A stretch of 64,000 nt of DNA from Leucobacter sp. G161 (GTDB lineage Bacteria > Actinomycetota > Actinomycetes > Actinomycetales > Microbacteriaceae), in NCBI RefSeq assembly GCF_001482305.1, contig NZ_LOHP01000001.1, positions 1-64,000 on the forward strand, written 5' to 3'. Both the position numbers and the translations under genes were made by a program. Under the pieces are notes generated by a model that saw only the letters and a list, made by a program, of their open reading frames with translations, had not been told where the DNA came from and did no database searches. The first letter of the stretch is position 1, and each line of letters starts with the position of its first letter. Shown in pieces: positions 35,064-43,542 of the stretch.

Positions 35064-36230
35064 GTGACCGCGGAGCCGCAGTCGCAGAGGGTCCACCTGA
35101 GCCAGGCGCTCGCGCAGCGGATCGTCGATGAGTTGACGCCGGCGCTGCAGGAGAACCTCAACCTCATGGATGCGCACGGGGTGATCGTCGCATCGAACGA
35201 TGCGAGCCGCGTTGGTACTCTGCATCCGGGTGCGCGCGAGGCCGCCGCGACGAACTCTGTGGTGACCGTGGAAGCAGGCTCGGCTCGCTCGGGAGAGCAG
35301 GCCGGGGTGAATGTGCCGCTCGAGCATCGCGGTATGGTCATCGGCGTTGTCGGGGTGACCGGGGAACCCGCGAACGTGCGTTCGCTCGCGCCAGTGCTCG
35401 CGCTCACGATCGGGTTGTTGTTCGAGCGAGAAGCTGAACTGGCTGGCGAGTCACAGCGTGATGCCAGAGACAGAGATCTGCTCGCCCGCCTCGTGTACGG
35501 AGCGCGGCCACAGGACGCGGTCGGGCTGCTCGCGCGGCGTGCGCCGAGGCTCACGGGGCCGTGGCAGCTCTTCGCGGTGGTTGATGCGGCGGGCGCACCG
35601 GGCGGGATCGACGCGACCGCTGCCGCTCGGGTGCGGGAGCTTCTCGGTGCGCAGGCCGTCGTGGGGGCACTGCGCGGGGTGCTGTGGGTGCTGGCGGGTG
35701 GCGTTGCGCTCGCGCGCGGATCCGGATCCGGTTTGGACGCCGGCGCCGCGGCCCTCGCCAACGAGCTCTCGGCGATACTCCCCACCGCGTCGATCCTCCA
35801 CAGCGACATCGCTGCGACCGACGCCTCGCTCGCCAGTGAGGCCGGGACGCTTGCCGCGCTGTCGACGAGATCCGCGCTCTGGGCGGTCGGCGAGGTTCGG
35901 GCGGCGCGCACGCTGCAGCTGCGGCTGGTTGCCGCCCATCTTCCGGAGGGCGCCGCGGCGAACCTGGCCGTGCTCCTCGACGGGGTGACGCCGGGGGAGC
36001 GTGAGACGCTCGCCGCGTATCTCGGCTCCGGCGTCGCCGCCGAGGCGTCACGGTCGGGGTACGCGCACCGCAACACGGTGCGACGCCGGCTCGCGTCCAT
36101 CGCCGAGCGCACCGGATTCGACGTGCGCGTGCCCGAGCAGGCCGCAATTCTCGCGTTGGCACTCGCTGCGGAGCAGGAGCTCACGTATCGATCCGCAAAT
36201 AAGGTGCATAGCGCACCGATTGGGGAATAG
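35064..36230 (+). CDS. CdaR-type sugar-diacid/glycerate regulator
   Basis: 388 residues, GTG start. The N-terminal sugar-diacid recognition domain (LSQALAQRIVDELTPALQENLNLMDAHGVIVASND) is followed by a middle GGDEF-like degenerate region and a C-terminal PucR-type helix-turn-helix (YAHRNTVRRRLASIAERTGFD). CdaR in E. coli activates glucarate/galactarate and glycerate genes. Here the glycerate kinase gene follows at once, which supports the same control. Confidence 0.88.
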   Translation: MTAEPQSQRVHLSQALAQRIVDELTPALQENLNLMDAHGVIVASNDASRVGTLHPGAREAAATNSVVTVEAGSARSGEQAGVNVPLEHRGMVIGVVGVTGEPANVRSLAPVLALTIGLLFEREAELAGESQRDARDRDLLARLVYGARPQDAVGLLARRAPRLTGPWQLFAVVDAAGAPGGIDATAAARVRELLGAQAVVGALRGVLWVLAGGVALARGSGSGLDAGAAALANELSAILPTASILHSDIAATDASLASEAGTLAALSTRSALWAVGEVRAARTLQLRLVAAHLPEGAAANLAVLLDGVTPGERETLAAYLGSGVAAEASRSGYAHRNTVRRRLASIAERTGFDVRVPEQAAILALALAAEQELTYRSANKVHSAPIGE

Positions 36231-36295
36231 TATCGCGCTATTGTGGTGCCTTTCGCACCTGTTGAGTGGGAGGGAACGCGTCTAAACTGAGGCGC

Positions 36296-37462
36296 ATGCC
36301 AGCGAGTACACGCCCCCTGATTATCGCAGCCCCCGACTCGTTTAAGGGCAGTTGCTCTGCCGCAGCCGCCGCGCACGCGATGCTCGCGGGTGCCCGCGCG
36401 GTCTACGGTGATGCCGCCGACTACCTAGCCATTCCGCTCGCCGACGGCGGGGAGGGCACGCTCGACGCGCTGCTCGCAGTGTGGGGCGTGCAGGCGCGCG
36501 AGGTGACGGCGCGCGACGCGATCGGCAGGCAGCGTCGTGCGCGCTACGGCATCAGCGTCGACGGCGCCACCGCAATGATCGAGGCGGCCGAGGCAAACGG
36601 GCTCCCCTGGGTGAGTGACGTCCCCCTCAGGCCGCTCGACGCCGATACGTTCGGCGTCGGCGAGCTCGTGCTCGACGCGCTCGACCAGGGCGTCAGTGAA
36701 ATCCTGCTGAGCGTCGGCGGATCCGCGACGAACGAGGGCGGCACCGGGATCCTCCGCGCCCTGGGCGTGCGGTTCCTCGATGCCGCGGGCCGCGAGGTCG
36801 CGCCGGGCGCACGCGGCCTCGGCGACATCGCCACGATCGATGATTCGGGGCTCGATCCGCGCGCGCTCACTGCGGAGTGGCGGATCGCGGTCGACGTCAG
36901 CTTCCCGCTCTGTGGACCCGAGGGCGCCGCGGCCGTATTCGGGCCGCAGAAGGGGGCGACGCCCGCGGACGTGCCGATCATTGACGCGGGGCTGGAACGG
37001 CTCGCGATGCTGCTGGCCGCGAGAAACGGGGTCCCCGCGAGCGACTACACCGAGCGCGCCGGGTTTGGTGCTGCTGGCGGAATCCCGCTCACCGCGGTCG
37101 CACTCCTCGGCGCCGAGGTTGTCGCGGGCGCTGACCTCGTCTCCGAAGCGGTCGGCTTGCCCGAGCTCATGGCGGGCGCCGATCTTGTGTTTTCGGGGGA
37201 GGGGCGGCTCGACAGTCAATCCGTGAACGGCAAGGTCGTCGATCTGGTCGCGCGCACGCGGCCGGCCGCGGCCCCGCTCGTGGTGATCGCCGGCGCGGTC
37301 GAGCTCGCTGCGGTCGAGTGCCGGGCGGCGGGCGTCACTGCGGCCTTCTCGATCGCGCCCGGCCCGACGTGCCTCTCCGACCTCGTCGCGGTGACCGAGG
37401 ACAGGATCGCGGAGACCGCAGCGCACGCGGCCGCGCTCGTGCGGGCGAGCGTATCCGGCTGA
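36296..37462 (+). CDS. Glycerate kinase (type I, GarK/GlxK family)
   Basis: 388 residues from ATG 36296. Motifs are IIAAPDSFKGSCSAAAAA at the start, PLADGGEGTLDAL, SVGGSATNEGGTGILRALG, and GAAGGIPLTAVALLGAEVV with the following E-rich GEGRLDSQSVNGK. It phosphorylates D-glycerate to 2-phosphoglycerate (or 3-phosphoglycerate), feeding lower glycolysis. Preceded by the CdaR-like gene, with a 65-base gap that may hold its own promoter. Confidence 0.94.
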   Translation: MPASTRPLIIAAPDSFKGSCSAAAAAHAMLAGARAVYGDAADYLAIPLADGGEGTLDALLAVWGVQAREVTARDAIGRQRRARYGISVDGATAMIEAAEANGLPWVSDVPLRPLDADTFGVGELVLDALDQGVSEILLSVGGSATNEGGTGILRALGVRFLDAAGREVAPGARGLGDIATIDDSGLDPRALTAEWRIAVDVSFPLCGPEGAAAVFGPQKGATPADVPIIDAGLERLAMLLAARNGVPASDYTERAGFGAAGGIPLTAVALLGAEVVAGADLVSEAVGLPELMAGADLVFSGEGRLDSQSVNGKVVDLVARTRPAAAPLVVIAGAVELAAVECRAAGVTAAFSIAPGPTCLSDLVAVTEDRIAETAAHAAALVRASVSG

Positions 37463-37538
37463 GGTCTTTGACTGAACGCTTGCCGATAGCCGGTGCATGT
37501 TCTGCGCACCGTTAGGTGTCCTGGGCTATTTTGGTGCC

Positions 37539-37805
37539 ATGACGCACACGCAGCCCCTCGCTATGTCTTCGACTGTCGCCGCTCGGCGCGGCGTCGGCTT
37601 TGTGGCCGCCCAAGCGCAGGAACGGCCGGTGAAACTGACCAGCCACGGTAAACCGGTTGCGGTCGTGCTCTCCGCGGCAGAGTACGACGAGCAGCGACGC
37701 CTGCTGCGAGAGGCAGAGCTCAAGGTTCTGTCGCTTGCGGCGAACTTGGTCGCGGACCGCTCGGCGGCGGTGCCGGCAAACAAAGCGCGCAAGCGGGGAA
37801 CCTGA
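37539..37805 (+). CDS. Orphan Phd/YefM-type antitoxin-like protein
   Basis: 88 residues from ATG 37539. The AMSSTVAARRGVGFVAAQAQ and RPVKLTSHGKPVAVVLSAAEYDE segments match the DNA-binding N-terminus of Phd/YefM antitoxins. The C-terminus (LAANLVADRSAAVPANKARK) is basic, unlike usual toxin-binding tails. No RelE/Doc toxin follows; the next gene is on the other strand. It may act as a stand-alone regulator. Confidence 0.75.
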   Translation: MTHTQPLAMSSTVAARRGVGFVAAQAQERPVKLTSHGKPVAVVLSAAEYDEQRRLLREAELKVLSLAANLVADRSAAVPANKARKRGT

Positions 37806-37882
37806 CTCGGGTTCCGCTCGCGAAAGCGCCCTGCATCCGCGCGGCGGGACACGCAGGAGCTCACCGAGCGCGCCGGTGACCC

Positions 37883-39016
37883 TCAGCGGGTCTTCGCGTG
37901 GGAGGCGAGCCGGAACTCCTCCGGCGGCAGCCCGATCCCGGTTGCTGAGTCCGCGAGGATCCGCCCGATCGCGGGTGCGAACTTGTAGCCGTGCCCCGAG
38001 AACCCGGCTGCGACGGTGAGTGGGCCCACACGGTCGAGCACGAAGCGGCCGTTCGGCGTCGACGTGTAGGTGCAGCTGATCTCGACACCCGTGTCTGGGT
38101 CGAGGCCCGGAAACCATTCTGCGACGTGATCCCGCACCGCCGCACGCACCTCGGGTGTCGGGGCGAACGTGCGCTGATCCGGGTCCACCTCGTGCCCCAC
38201 CGCGTGCAGCCCGAGCTTCACGCCCTCGCCCGGGCTCGGCATGCCATAGACATTGCCGCCTCGCTCGTCGAGCTGGTCGGGAGCGAACATGTGGTTGAAC
38301 GATGGCCAGACCAGTGCGGGATCGCGTGGGGTGAAGTGCGCGGGATGCTCCTCTGTGACGGTGAGGCGGGGGAGATCCACGATCCCCTCGAGCAGCGGTT
38401 GGGACCAGGCGCCCGCCGCGACGATCGCGTGGCCGGCCTCGATGATGCGGGTAGCGCCACTCGCGTCAGCGACGGTCACGCGCACGCGGTCCGCGGCCGG
38501 ATCGATTGCGACGACCCGACTGCCCCGCTCGATGATCGCGCCGTCACGAACAGCTGCGGCCTGGAACGCATCGAGCGCCCGGGCCGCGTACCCGATCCCC
38601 GCCTGGTTCCCGACGAGGACGGGGCCGGCGAACCGCATCCCCGGCCAGCGGGCGTTCGCCGCAGCCGGGTCGAGGAGTTCGACGTCGGCCCCGCGCGCGG
38701 TGAGCGCCTCGTGGGAGGCGAGCACCGTCGCCTCATCGCCCTGAGTGACGAGGCCGTGCAGCTTGAGCAGCGGCTCCGGGGCCTGCTGCTCCAGGTCCCG
38801 CCACAGTGCGAACGCCTCGTCGAAGAGGTCCAGATAAAACTCCTCGTGGTAGGCGTTGTTGATGTTGCGGGTGGAGCCGTGTGAGGCGCCGCGCGTGTGG
38901 TGCGGCTCGAACTGCTCAATGAGGCGTACCCGCTCGCCGCGGCGGGCCAGCTGCCAGGCGGTCGCGAGCCCTATGATGCCGCCGCCGATGAGGAGGTGAT
39001 CCGTGTGCTCAGCCAT
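37883..39016 (-). CDS. Monomeric sarcosine oxidase / N-methyltryptophan oxidase-like flavoenzyme
   Basis: 377 residues from ATG 39016. The N-terminal dinucleotide-binding GGGIIGLATAWQLARRGERV and the SHGSTRNI segment are those of MSOX/SolA. The cysteine in SCTYTSTPNGRFVLD lies where MSOX carries covalently bound FAD, and AGFSGHGYKFAPAIG is the C-terminal signature. It oxidises a secondary N-methyl amine, giving formaldehyde and peroxide. Substrate among sarcosine, N-methyltryptophan or pipecolate cannot be told. Monocistronic, near the divergently arranged XRE-cupin regulator. Confidence 0.9.
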   Translation of the reverse strand: MAEHTDHLLIGGGIIGLATAWQLARRGERVRLIEQFEPHHTRGASHGSTRNINNAYHEEFYLDLFDEAFALWRDLEQQAPEPLLKLHGLVTQGDEATVLASHEALTARGADVELLDPAAANARWPGMRFAGPVLVGNQAGIGYAARALDAFQAAAVRDGAIIERGSRVVAIDPAADRVRVTVADASGATRIIEAGHAIVAAGAWSQPLLEGIVDLPRLTVTEEHPAHFTPRDPALVWPSFNHMFAPDQLDERGGNVYGMPSPGEGVKLGLHAVGHEVDPDQRTFAPTPEVRAAVRDHVAEWFPGLDPDTGVEISCTYTSTPNGRFVLDRVGPLTVAAGFSGHGYKFAPAIGRILADSATGIGLPPEEFRLASHAKTR

Positions 39017-39096
39017 GCTTCGAGGGTAGCCGTGAAGCAATCCTCTGCGCGAGGAACTCCGTCATCTCTCGTCACGACGGCCGGGCGGCGGAAGAG

Positions 39097-39654
39097 TCAA
39101 TCGGCCGAGTGGGAATGCAGGTGCACGCGCTCGCCCACGGTGTTGAAGATGCTGATGACCTCTGCCGGTCTGGTGCCTGCGGCCCACATGCGGTGCGGCG
39201 TCGTGGTGTCGAATTCTGCGGCTTCGCCTTGCTGCAGCACGAGCTGCTGCTCGCCGAGCTCGAGGTGCAGTCGCCCCGAGAGTACGTAGAGCCACTCGTG
39301 CCCCTCGTGGGTCTGCGCCGGCCGCTGCGGAGCCTCGGGGCGATACGTGATCTTGAACGCGCGAACATCGGATTCCTCGCGTGTGAGCGGCGCGATTGTC
39401 ATGCTGCCGCGGGTGACGGGGGAGCGATGCACGCGTGGGTCGCGCGGCTGCTGCTCGAGGAGATCGTCGATGCGGATCCCGAGCTGCTTCGTAAGCGGAA
39501 GCAACAGCTCGAGGCTGGCCTGGCGCTTGCTCGATTCGAGCCGTGAGAGCGTGCTGACTGACATGCCTGCGCGGCCCGCGAGGTCGTCGAGGGTCCAGCC
39601 GCGCTCCTGCCGAGCGGCGCGGAGGCGTGCTCCCAGTTGCTGCAGTTCTTCCAC
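39097..39654 (-). CDS. XRE helix-turn-helix regulator with cupin domain
   Basis: 185 residues from the GTG at 39654, chosen because AAGGAG stands five bases upstream; upstream in-frame ATGs lack such a site and would cover the operators. The N-terminal HTH is LGARLRAARQERGWTLDDLA then SVSTLSRLESSKRQ; the C-terminal cupin has HEGHEWLYVLSGRLHLELGE and DTTTPHRMWAAG. These sensors bind a small ligand through the cupin. Divergent from the flavoprotein/methyltransferase pair, which it probably regulates. Confidence 0.88.
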   Translation of the reverse strand: MEELQQLGARLRAARQERGWTLDDLAGRAGMSVSTLSRLESSKRQASLELLLPLTKQLGIRIDDLLEQQPRDPRVHRSPVTRGSMTIAPLTREESDVRAFKITYRPEAPQRPAQTHEGHEWLYVLSGRLHLELGEQQLVLQQGEAAEFDTTTPHRMWAAGTRPAEVISIFNTVGERVHLHSHSAD

Positions 39655-39707
39655 AGTGCTCCTTCTGCGTGCTCGGGCTGAGGTAGTCAAGGCGCCCACT
39701 GAGCGAC

Positions 39708-39742
39708 TTGCCAATACGGCAATTCTGATTGCCATTATTGCA
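39708..39742. promoter_or_regulatory. Two tandem operator-like sites in the XRE-cupin/flavoprotein gap
   Basis: TTGCC-AATAC-GGCAA (39708-39722) is a perfect 5-bp inverted repeat. A related, less perfect site starts with TTGCC at 39729. The half-sites begin 21 bases apart, two helical turns, so two dimers could bind on one DNA face between the divergent genes. Confidence 0.5.
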
Positions 39743-39764
39743 CCCCTCGCGGGACGATACCGGT

Positions 39765-40724
39765 ATGGAACAGACACACGCTGACGTCATCATTGTCGGG
39801 GGCGGCACCGCGGGGCTGAGCGCCGCGCAGACCCTCGGCCGCTCCCTGCGCCGCACAATCGTGATCGATTCGGGAAGCCCGCGCAACCGCTTCGCCGCGC
39901 ACATGCATAACGTCCTCGGCCACGACGGCGCCACACCCGAGAGCCTCCTCGAGCGTGGCCGCGCAGAAGCGGCGGCGTACGGGGTCGAGTTCGTCGAAGG
40001 CAGCGTCGTTCGGGTGCGCGACGCGGGCGACAGGCTCGCCATCGAGTTCGCGCCGTTGACGGAGGGAAGCGCCTCCGAGACCCTCACCGCACGTGCCCTC
40101 GTCATCGCGACAGGCGTGCGCGATGACCTCCCGGCGATCCCCGGGCTGAGTGACTACTGGGGGAGCAGTGTGCTTCACTGTCCCTACTGCCACGGCTGGG
40201 AAGTGCGCGGGAGCAGGATCGCTGTGCTCGCCACCTCTCCGGCCTCGTTGCACCAGGTGAAGCTTGCCCGGCAGTGGAGCGACGACGTCACTGTGTTTAG
40301 CGCGGAACTCGGACCACTCGACCCCACAGTCGAACGTTCCCTCCTCGCACGCGGCATGCGGATCGTGAGCGCGCCGGTCACGGAGATCCTTGGCGATGGG
40401 ACGGGTGTGACAGGCGTGCGAACGGCAGATGGGCTCAGCCACGAGATCGACGCGATCCTCACCGCGAGCACCATGGTCCCGTTGGATGGCTTCATAGCCG
40501 ACCTCGATCTTACGCGCACCGAGGCACCCCACGGGAGCTTCCTGACAGTCGATGGCTTTGGCCGGACGAGCCACCAGCGCGTGTGGGCCGTCGGCAACGT
40601 CGCCGCACCAATGGCGACCGTGCCCATGGCGATGGGGTCAGGAGCGGCAGCCGGTGGCTCGGTAAACTTCGCCCTGGTGGAGGAAGACTTCACCGTGGCA
40701 CTGAGTAAGGAGCATGATGACTGA
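39765..40724 (+). CDS. Thioredoxin-reductase-like FAD/NAD(P) oxidoreductase
   Basis: 319 residues from ATG 39765. FAD-binding IIVGGGTAGLSAAQTLGR, second site ALVIATGVRDDLPAIPGL, redox-type CPYCHGWEVRG (Cys-Pro-Tyr-Cys), and the late GRTSHQRVWAVGNVAAP. It belongs to the low-molecular-weight TrxR-like group that includes AhpF-like and methanobactin/bacillithiol-type reductases; the partner is not a classic thioredoxin gene. The next gene, a methyltransferase, overlaps by 11 bases, so they are one unit. Confidence 0.88.
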   Translation: MEQTHADVIIVGGGTAGLSAAQTLGRSLRRTIVIDSGSPRNRFAAHMHNVLGHDGATPESLLERGRAEAAAYGVEFVEGSVVRVRDAGDRLAIEFAPLTEGSASETLTARALVIATGVRDDLPAIPGLSDYWGSSVLHCPYCHGWEVRGSRIAVLATSPASLHQVKLARQWSDDVTVFSAELGPLDPTVERSLLARGMRIVSAPVTEILGDGTGVTGVRTADGLSHEIDAILTASTMVPLDGFIADLDLTRTEAPHGSFLTVDGFGRTSHQRVWAVGNVAAPMATVPMAMGSGAAAGGSVNFALVEEDFTVALSKEHDD

Positions 40725-41397
40725 GGCGGAACTGACCCCGGCCGAGTTCTGGGAGCGGCGCTACGGCGAGGCCGACCGCATGTGGTCGGGCAAGGTCAAC
40801 ACGGCGCTCGCCGCAGTTGTCGCGGATCTCGCCCCTGGACGCTCGCTCGATCTCGGCTGCGGCGAGGGCGGCGACGTGCTGTGGCTCGCCGAGCACGGGT
40901 GGCAGGCCACGGGCATCGACCTCTCGCAGACCGCGGTCGCTCGCGGTCGGGCAGAAGCGTTATCGCGCGGTGTTGAAGCGACGTTCATCGCAGCCGACCT
41001 CGGAGACTGGATCGAGAACCCGCGGGCCATCGACGGCTCGGAAGCCCCCTTCGACCTCGTCACCGCAAGCTTTCTGCAGTCGCCGGCACACCTGCCGCGC
41101 CCCGAGGCGCTGCGTGCTGCCGCGGCACGCGTCGCGCCGGGTGGCAGACTCGTGCTCGTCTCGCACGGTGCCCCGCCGTCGTGGGCGGCGGGGGAGCAGT
41201 CCGGCCACTCGGGTACGGGGCACCAACACCACGGACCCGGCTACTTTCCGACGCCGGAGGCTGAGCTCGCCGATCTCGCGCTTCATCCGGAGGTGTGGGA
41301 GGTCGACATCGCCGAGCTGCGGCATCGTGCCGCGATCGGCCCTGACGGCGAAGCCGGCACCCACTACGACACCGTCGTTGTTGCGAGGAAGCGCTAG
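40714..41397 (+). CDS. Class I SAM-dependent methyltransferase (TehB-like)
   Basis: 227 residues. PAEFWERRYGEADRMWSGKVN at the start, motif I LDLGCGEGGDVLWLAEHGW, acidic loop GIDLSQTAV and a motif IV-like FDLVTASFLQ. An odd His-rich insert (SGHSGTGHQHHGPGYF) lies near residue 165, possibly binding metal. TehB-like enzymes methylate chalcogenides or other small thiols; with the disulfide reductase upstream, detoxification is plausible but unproven. Confidence 0.87.
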   Translation: MMTEAELTPAEFWERRYGEADRMWSGKVNTALAAVVADLAPGRSLDLGCGEGGDVLWLAEHGWQATGIDLSQTAVARGRAEALSRGVEATFIAADLGDWIENPRAIDGSEAPFDLVTASFLQSPAHLPRPEALRAAAARVAPGGRLVLVSHGAPPSWAAGEQSGHSGTGHQHHGPGYFPTPEAELADLALHPEVWEVDIAELRHRAAIGPDGEAGTHYDTVVVARKR

Positions 41398-41489
41398 AGC
41401 TTTTCGACCTTAACGAACACGATCGCGACCGTTGCCCCCTGCGGAATCATCCACTCGGTGACACGAAAGTGCTCGTTCTCGAGTTGTAC
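41394..41489 (-). pseudogene. N-terminal scrap of a small cupin protein
   Basis: On the - strand 31 codons read VQLENEHFRVTEWMIPQGAT, then a short unrelated end and a stop. The first ~20 residues match the opening strand of small cupins (usually followed by a HxH metal site), which is absent here. Upstream the frame is lost. The stop overlaps the end of the methyltransferase gene. Confidence 0.4.
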
Positions 41490-41947
41490 CGTGCTGCGTG
41501 CTGAGGGACCATGAGGCGGTGTCCTCTCTGTTGCGAACGGCAATGTTTCTCAGTGCGGCAGGAAACCACGCCAGACATCCTCACTGCCCCGATTTACCCA
41601 GACCGACTGCTGTACAGGCCAAACACAGGTCGGTCTCAATTAATGGGGGCGGTGAGGAAGTCGAGCGCGCTGCGACCCGCGGGTGCCAGGCGTGCACAAG
41701 GAAAGAGCCGGCCGTGCGAAACGCGGCTCTTCTCAATCGAAGCTCTAGCGCGAAGACCTTTCTCGCTATGGCCAGCACCTCTCAAGGCGAAGTCGCGCCC
41801 ACCCTGAATCGCTCATCAGCCATGACCTCAGCGAGGTTAGGAGTGATTTGCAGCAAAAGGGTCATGACCTCGCTGAGGTCATGGCAAGTCAGCGTTGTTT
41901 GCTCGCTGCGGCCTGCACTTTCAATTGCGAAGAGGCGAGAGGCGAGA
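41490..41947. other. Gene-free stretch with paired palindromes
   Basis: No coding gene that I can support on either strand. Holds an 8-bp hairpin (AAGAGCCG...CGGCTCTT, about 41704-41733) and the 19-bp inverted repeat described separately. Lies between convergent methyltransferase and aspS genes. Confidence 0.5.
41819..41885. repeat. 19-bp inverted repeat made of two TGACCTC palindromes
   Basis: Arms 41819-41837 and 41867-41885 are perfect inverses. Each also contains its own palindrome: TGACCTC-AGC-GAGGTTA (41823-41839) and the perfect TGACCTC-GCT-GAGGTCA (41865-41881), 42 bases apart. They look like paired operators, yet no gene starts nearby. Confidence 0.6.
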
Positions 41948-41992
41948 ACGCAAAGGGCGCCCCCGTGTCGGAACACGAGAGCGCCCTGCGTG
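41948..41992 (-). terminator. Terminator after aspS
   Basis: ACGCA/TGCGT and AGGGCGC/GCGCCCT outer stems with a GTGT-CGGA-ACAC inner hairpin, starting 11 bases beyond the aspS stop on the - strand. No clear U-tract. Confidence 0.65.
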
Positions 41993-42002
41993 AGAAGCTG
42001 AC

Positions 42003-43352
42003 TTACGGCAGCAGGCGGTTCGGGCCGCGGAACAGGTACGTCGTCTCGCGGATCGAGGGCTGGTTGAGCATGAGCATGAGCACACGGTTCAGGCCCATGC
42101 CGAAGCCGCCGTGGCTCGGAACACCGTAACGGAAGAAGTCAAGGTAGAAGCCGAGCTCTTCGGGGTTCATACCCTTGTCGCGCGCCTGCGCCTCGAGTAC
42201 CTCGATGCGGTGCTCGCGCTGCGCGCCCGTCGAGATCTCGGTGCCGCGGTAGATGAGGTCGTAGCTCTTGGTGAGCTCCGGGTTCTCATCGTTGCGCATG
42301 TGGTAGAACGGGCGGATCGACGAGTCGTAGTCCGTGAGGAAGACGAAGTCCGTGCCGAACTTCTCCTGCACGTACGCTGCGATCTGGCGTTCGCCCTCGG
42401 GATCCATGTCTGCGTCGGCGCGAGGCACCTCGTAGCCGCGGCTCTTCACGATCTCCTTCGCCTCGGCGAGGGGAATACGCGGGAACGGGCGTGCGGGGAT
42501 CTGCAGATCCACGTTGAAGAGCTTCTGGATCTCTTCGCCGTGCTTCTCCTTCACCGCGGTGAGGCCAGCGACGATGAGCTCCTCGTGGAGCTCCATGACG
42601 TCTTCGTGCGAGTCGATCCAGCTGATCTCGGTGTCGATCGAGGTGAACTCGGTCGCATGGCGCGAGGTGAACGAGTGGTCGGCGCGGAACGCGGGGCCAA
42701 CCTCGAAGATGCCGCCGAAGCCGGCCGCCTGCGCCATCTGCTTGAAGAACTGCGGGCTCTGCGCGAGGAACGCCTTGCCCTCGAAGTACTCGACCTCGAA
42801 GAGCTCAGCGCGCGACTCTGATGCAGAAGCCATGAGCTTCGGGGTCTGGATCTCGATGAAACCGCGCTCGACCCAGAGGGTGCGCAGCGCGTGCAGGAAC
42901 GTGGTCTGCACACGGAACACGAGGTTCTGCTCGGGGCGACGCAGATCGAGGAAGCGCCAGTCGAGGCGCACGTCGATGTTCGAGTCGTCCGCGACCGGGT
43001 TGTCGGGCAGCGACTGCGCGACAACCTCGATCGTCTCAATCTGAATCTCGACGCCGCCAAGCTTCACGCGCTCGTTGTGCTGCAGCTCGCCCTCGACGGT
43101 CACGAAGGTACCGTGGGTGAGCTCGGAGATCGTGGTCGTGCGGGGCACGAGAATATCTGAGCGGGGATTCTCGGGGTCGGGCTCGCGGAGCACACCACCG
43201 TTGACAAGCTGGACAGCGCCCGACTCGTCGCGGAGCACCACAAACTGCACGTACCGCTGGTCGCGAACCTTCTCAACCCAGCCAGATACACGTACGGTGC
43301 CGTCCTCGCGGGCGGCCAGATCCTTGATTAATACTCGCTCAGTCACCCGCAC
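42003..43352 (-). CDS. aspS: Aspartate--tRNA ligase, short archaeal/non-discriminating type
   Basis: 449 residues, GTG start. The N-terminal OB-fold anticodon domain has VRVSGWVEKVRDQRYVQFVVLRD; class II motif 2 is FEVGPAFRADHSFTSRHATEFTSID and motif 3 is GFGMGLNRVLMLML. It lacks the ~130-residue GAD insertion of standard bacterial AspRS (~590 residues). Short enzymes of this type usually charge both tRNA-Asp and tRNA-Asn, the latter then amidated by GatCAB. Discrimination cannot be judged from sequence alone here. Confidence 0.9.
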   Translation of the reverse strand: MRVTERVLIKDLAAREDGTVRVSGWVEKVRDQRYVQFVVLRDESGAVQLVNGGVLREPDPENPRSDILVPRTTTISELTHGTFVTVEGELQHNERVKLGGVEIQIETIEVVAQSLPDNPVADDSNIDVRLDWRFLDLRRPEQNLVFRVQTTFLHALRTLWVERGFIEIQTPKLMASASESRAELFEVEYFEGKAFLAQSPQFFKQMAQAAGFGGIFEVGPAFRADHSFTSRHATEFTSIDTEISWIDSHEDVMELHEELIVAGLTAVKEKHGEEIQKLFNVDLQIPARPFPRIPLAEAKEIVKSRGYEVPRADADMDPEGERQIAAYVQEKFGTDFVFLTDYDSSIRPFYHMRNDENPELTKSYDLIYRGTEISTGAQREHRIEVLEAQARDKGMNPEELGFYLDFFRYGVPSHGGFGMGLNRVLMLMLNQPSIRETTYLFRGPNRLLP

Positions 43353-43542
43353 AGTCTACTCCGACCGGGAGCGGCCTGCTCTCCAGCCTGCCTCTCGCCT
43401 TCCTCGGACGCCGAAACGGTATCGACTCAGCGAAACGGCCAGTTTTCTGCAGCACAAGGGGCAGGACTTCGCCGAGACGTTATGTGTTGGGCGCTGAGGA
43501 CACCGAAGAGGGCCGAGAAGGGAGGGGCGGTCGAGCCGCAGG

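Noticed and set aside
41498-42001. A 167-codon + strand frame before aspS
   Set aside because: Arg/Ser-rich composition with no domain, and it runs through a hairpin terminator and paired palindromes; not protein-like.
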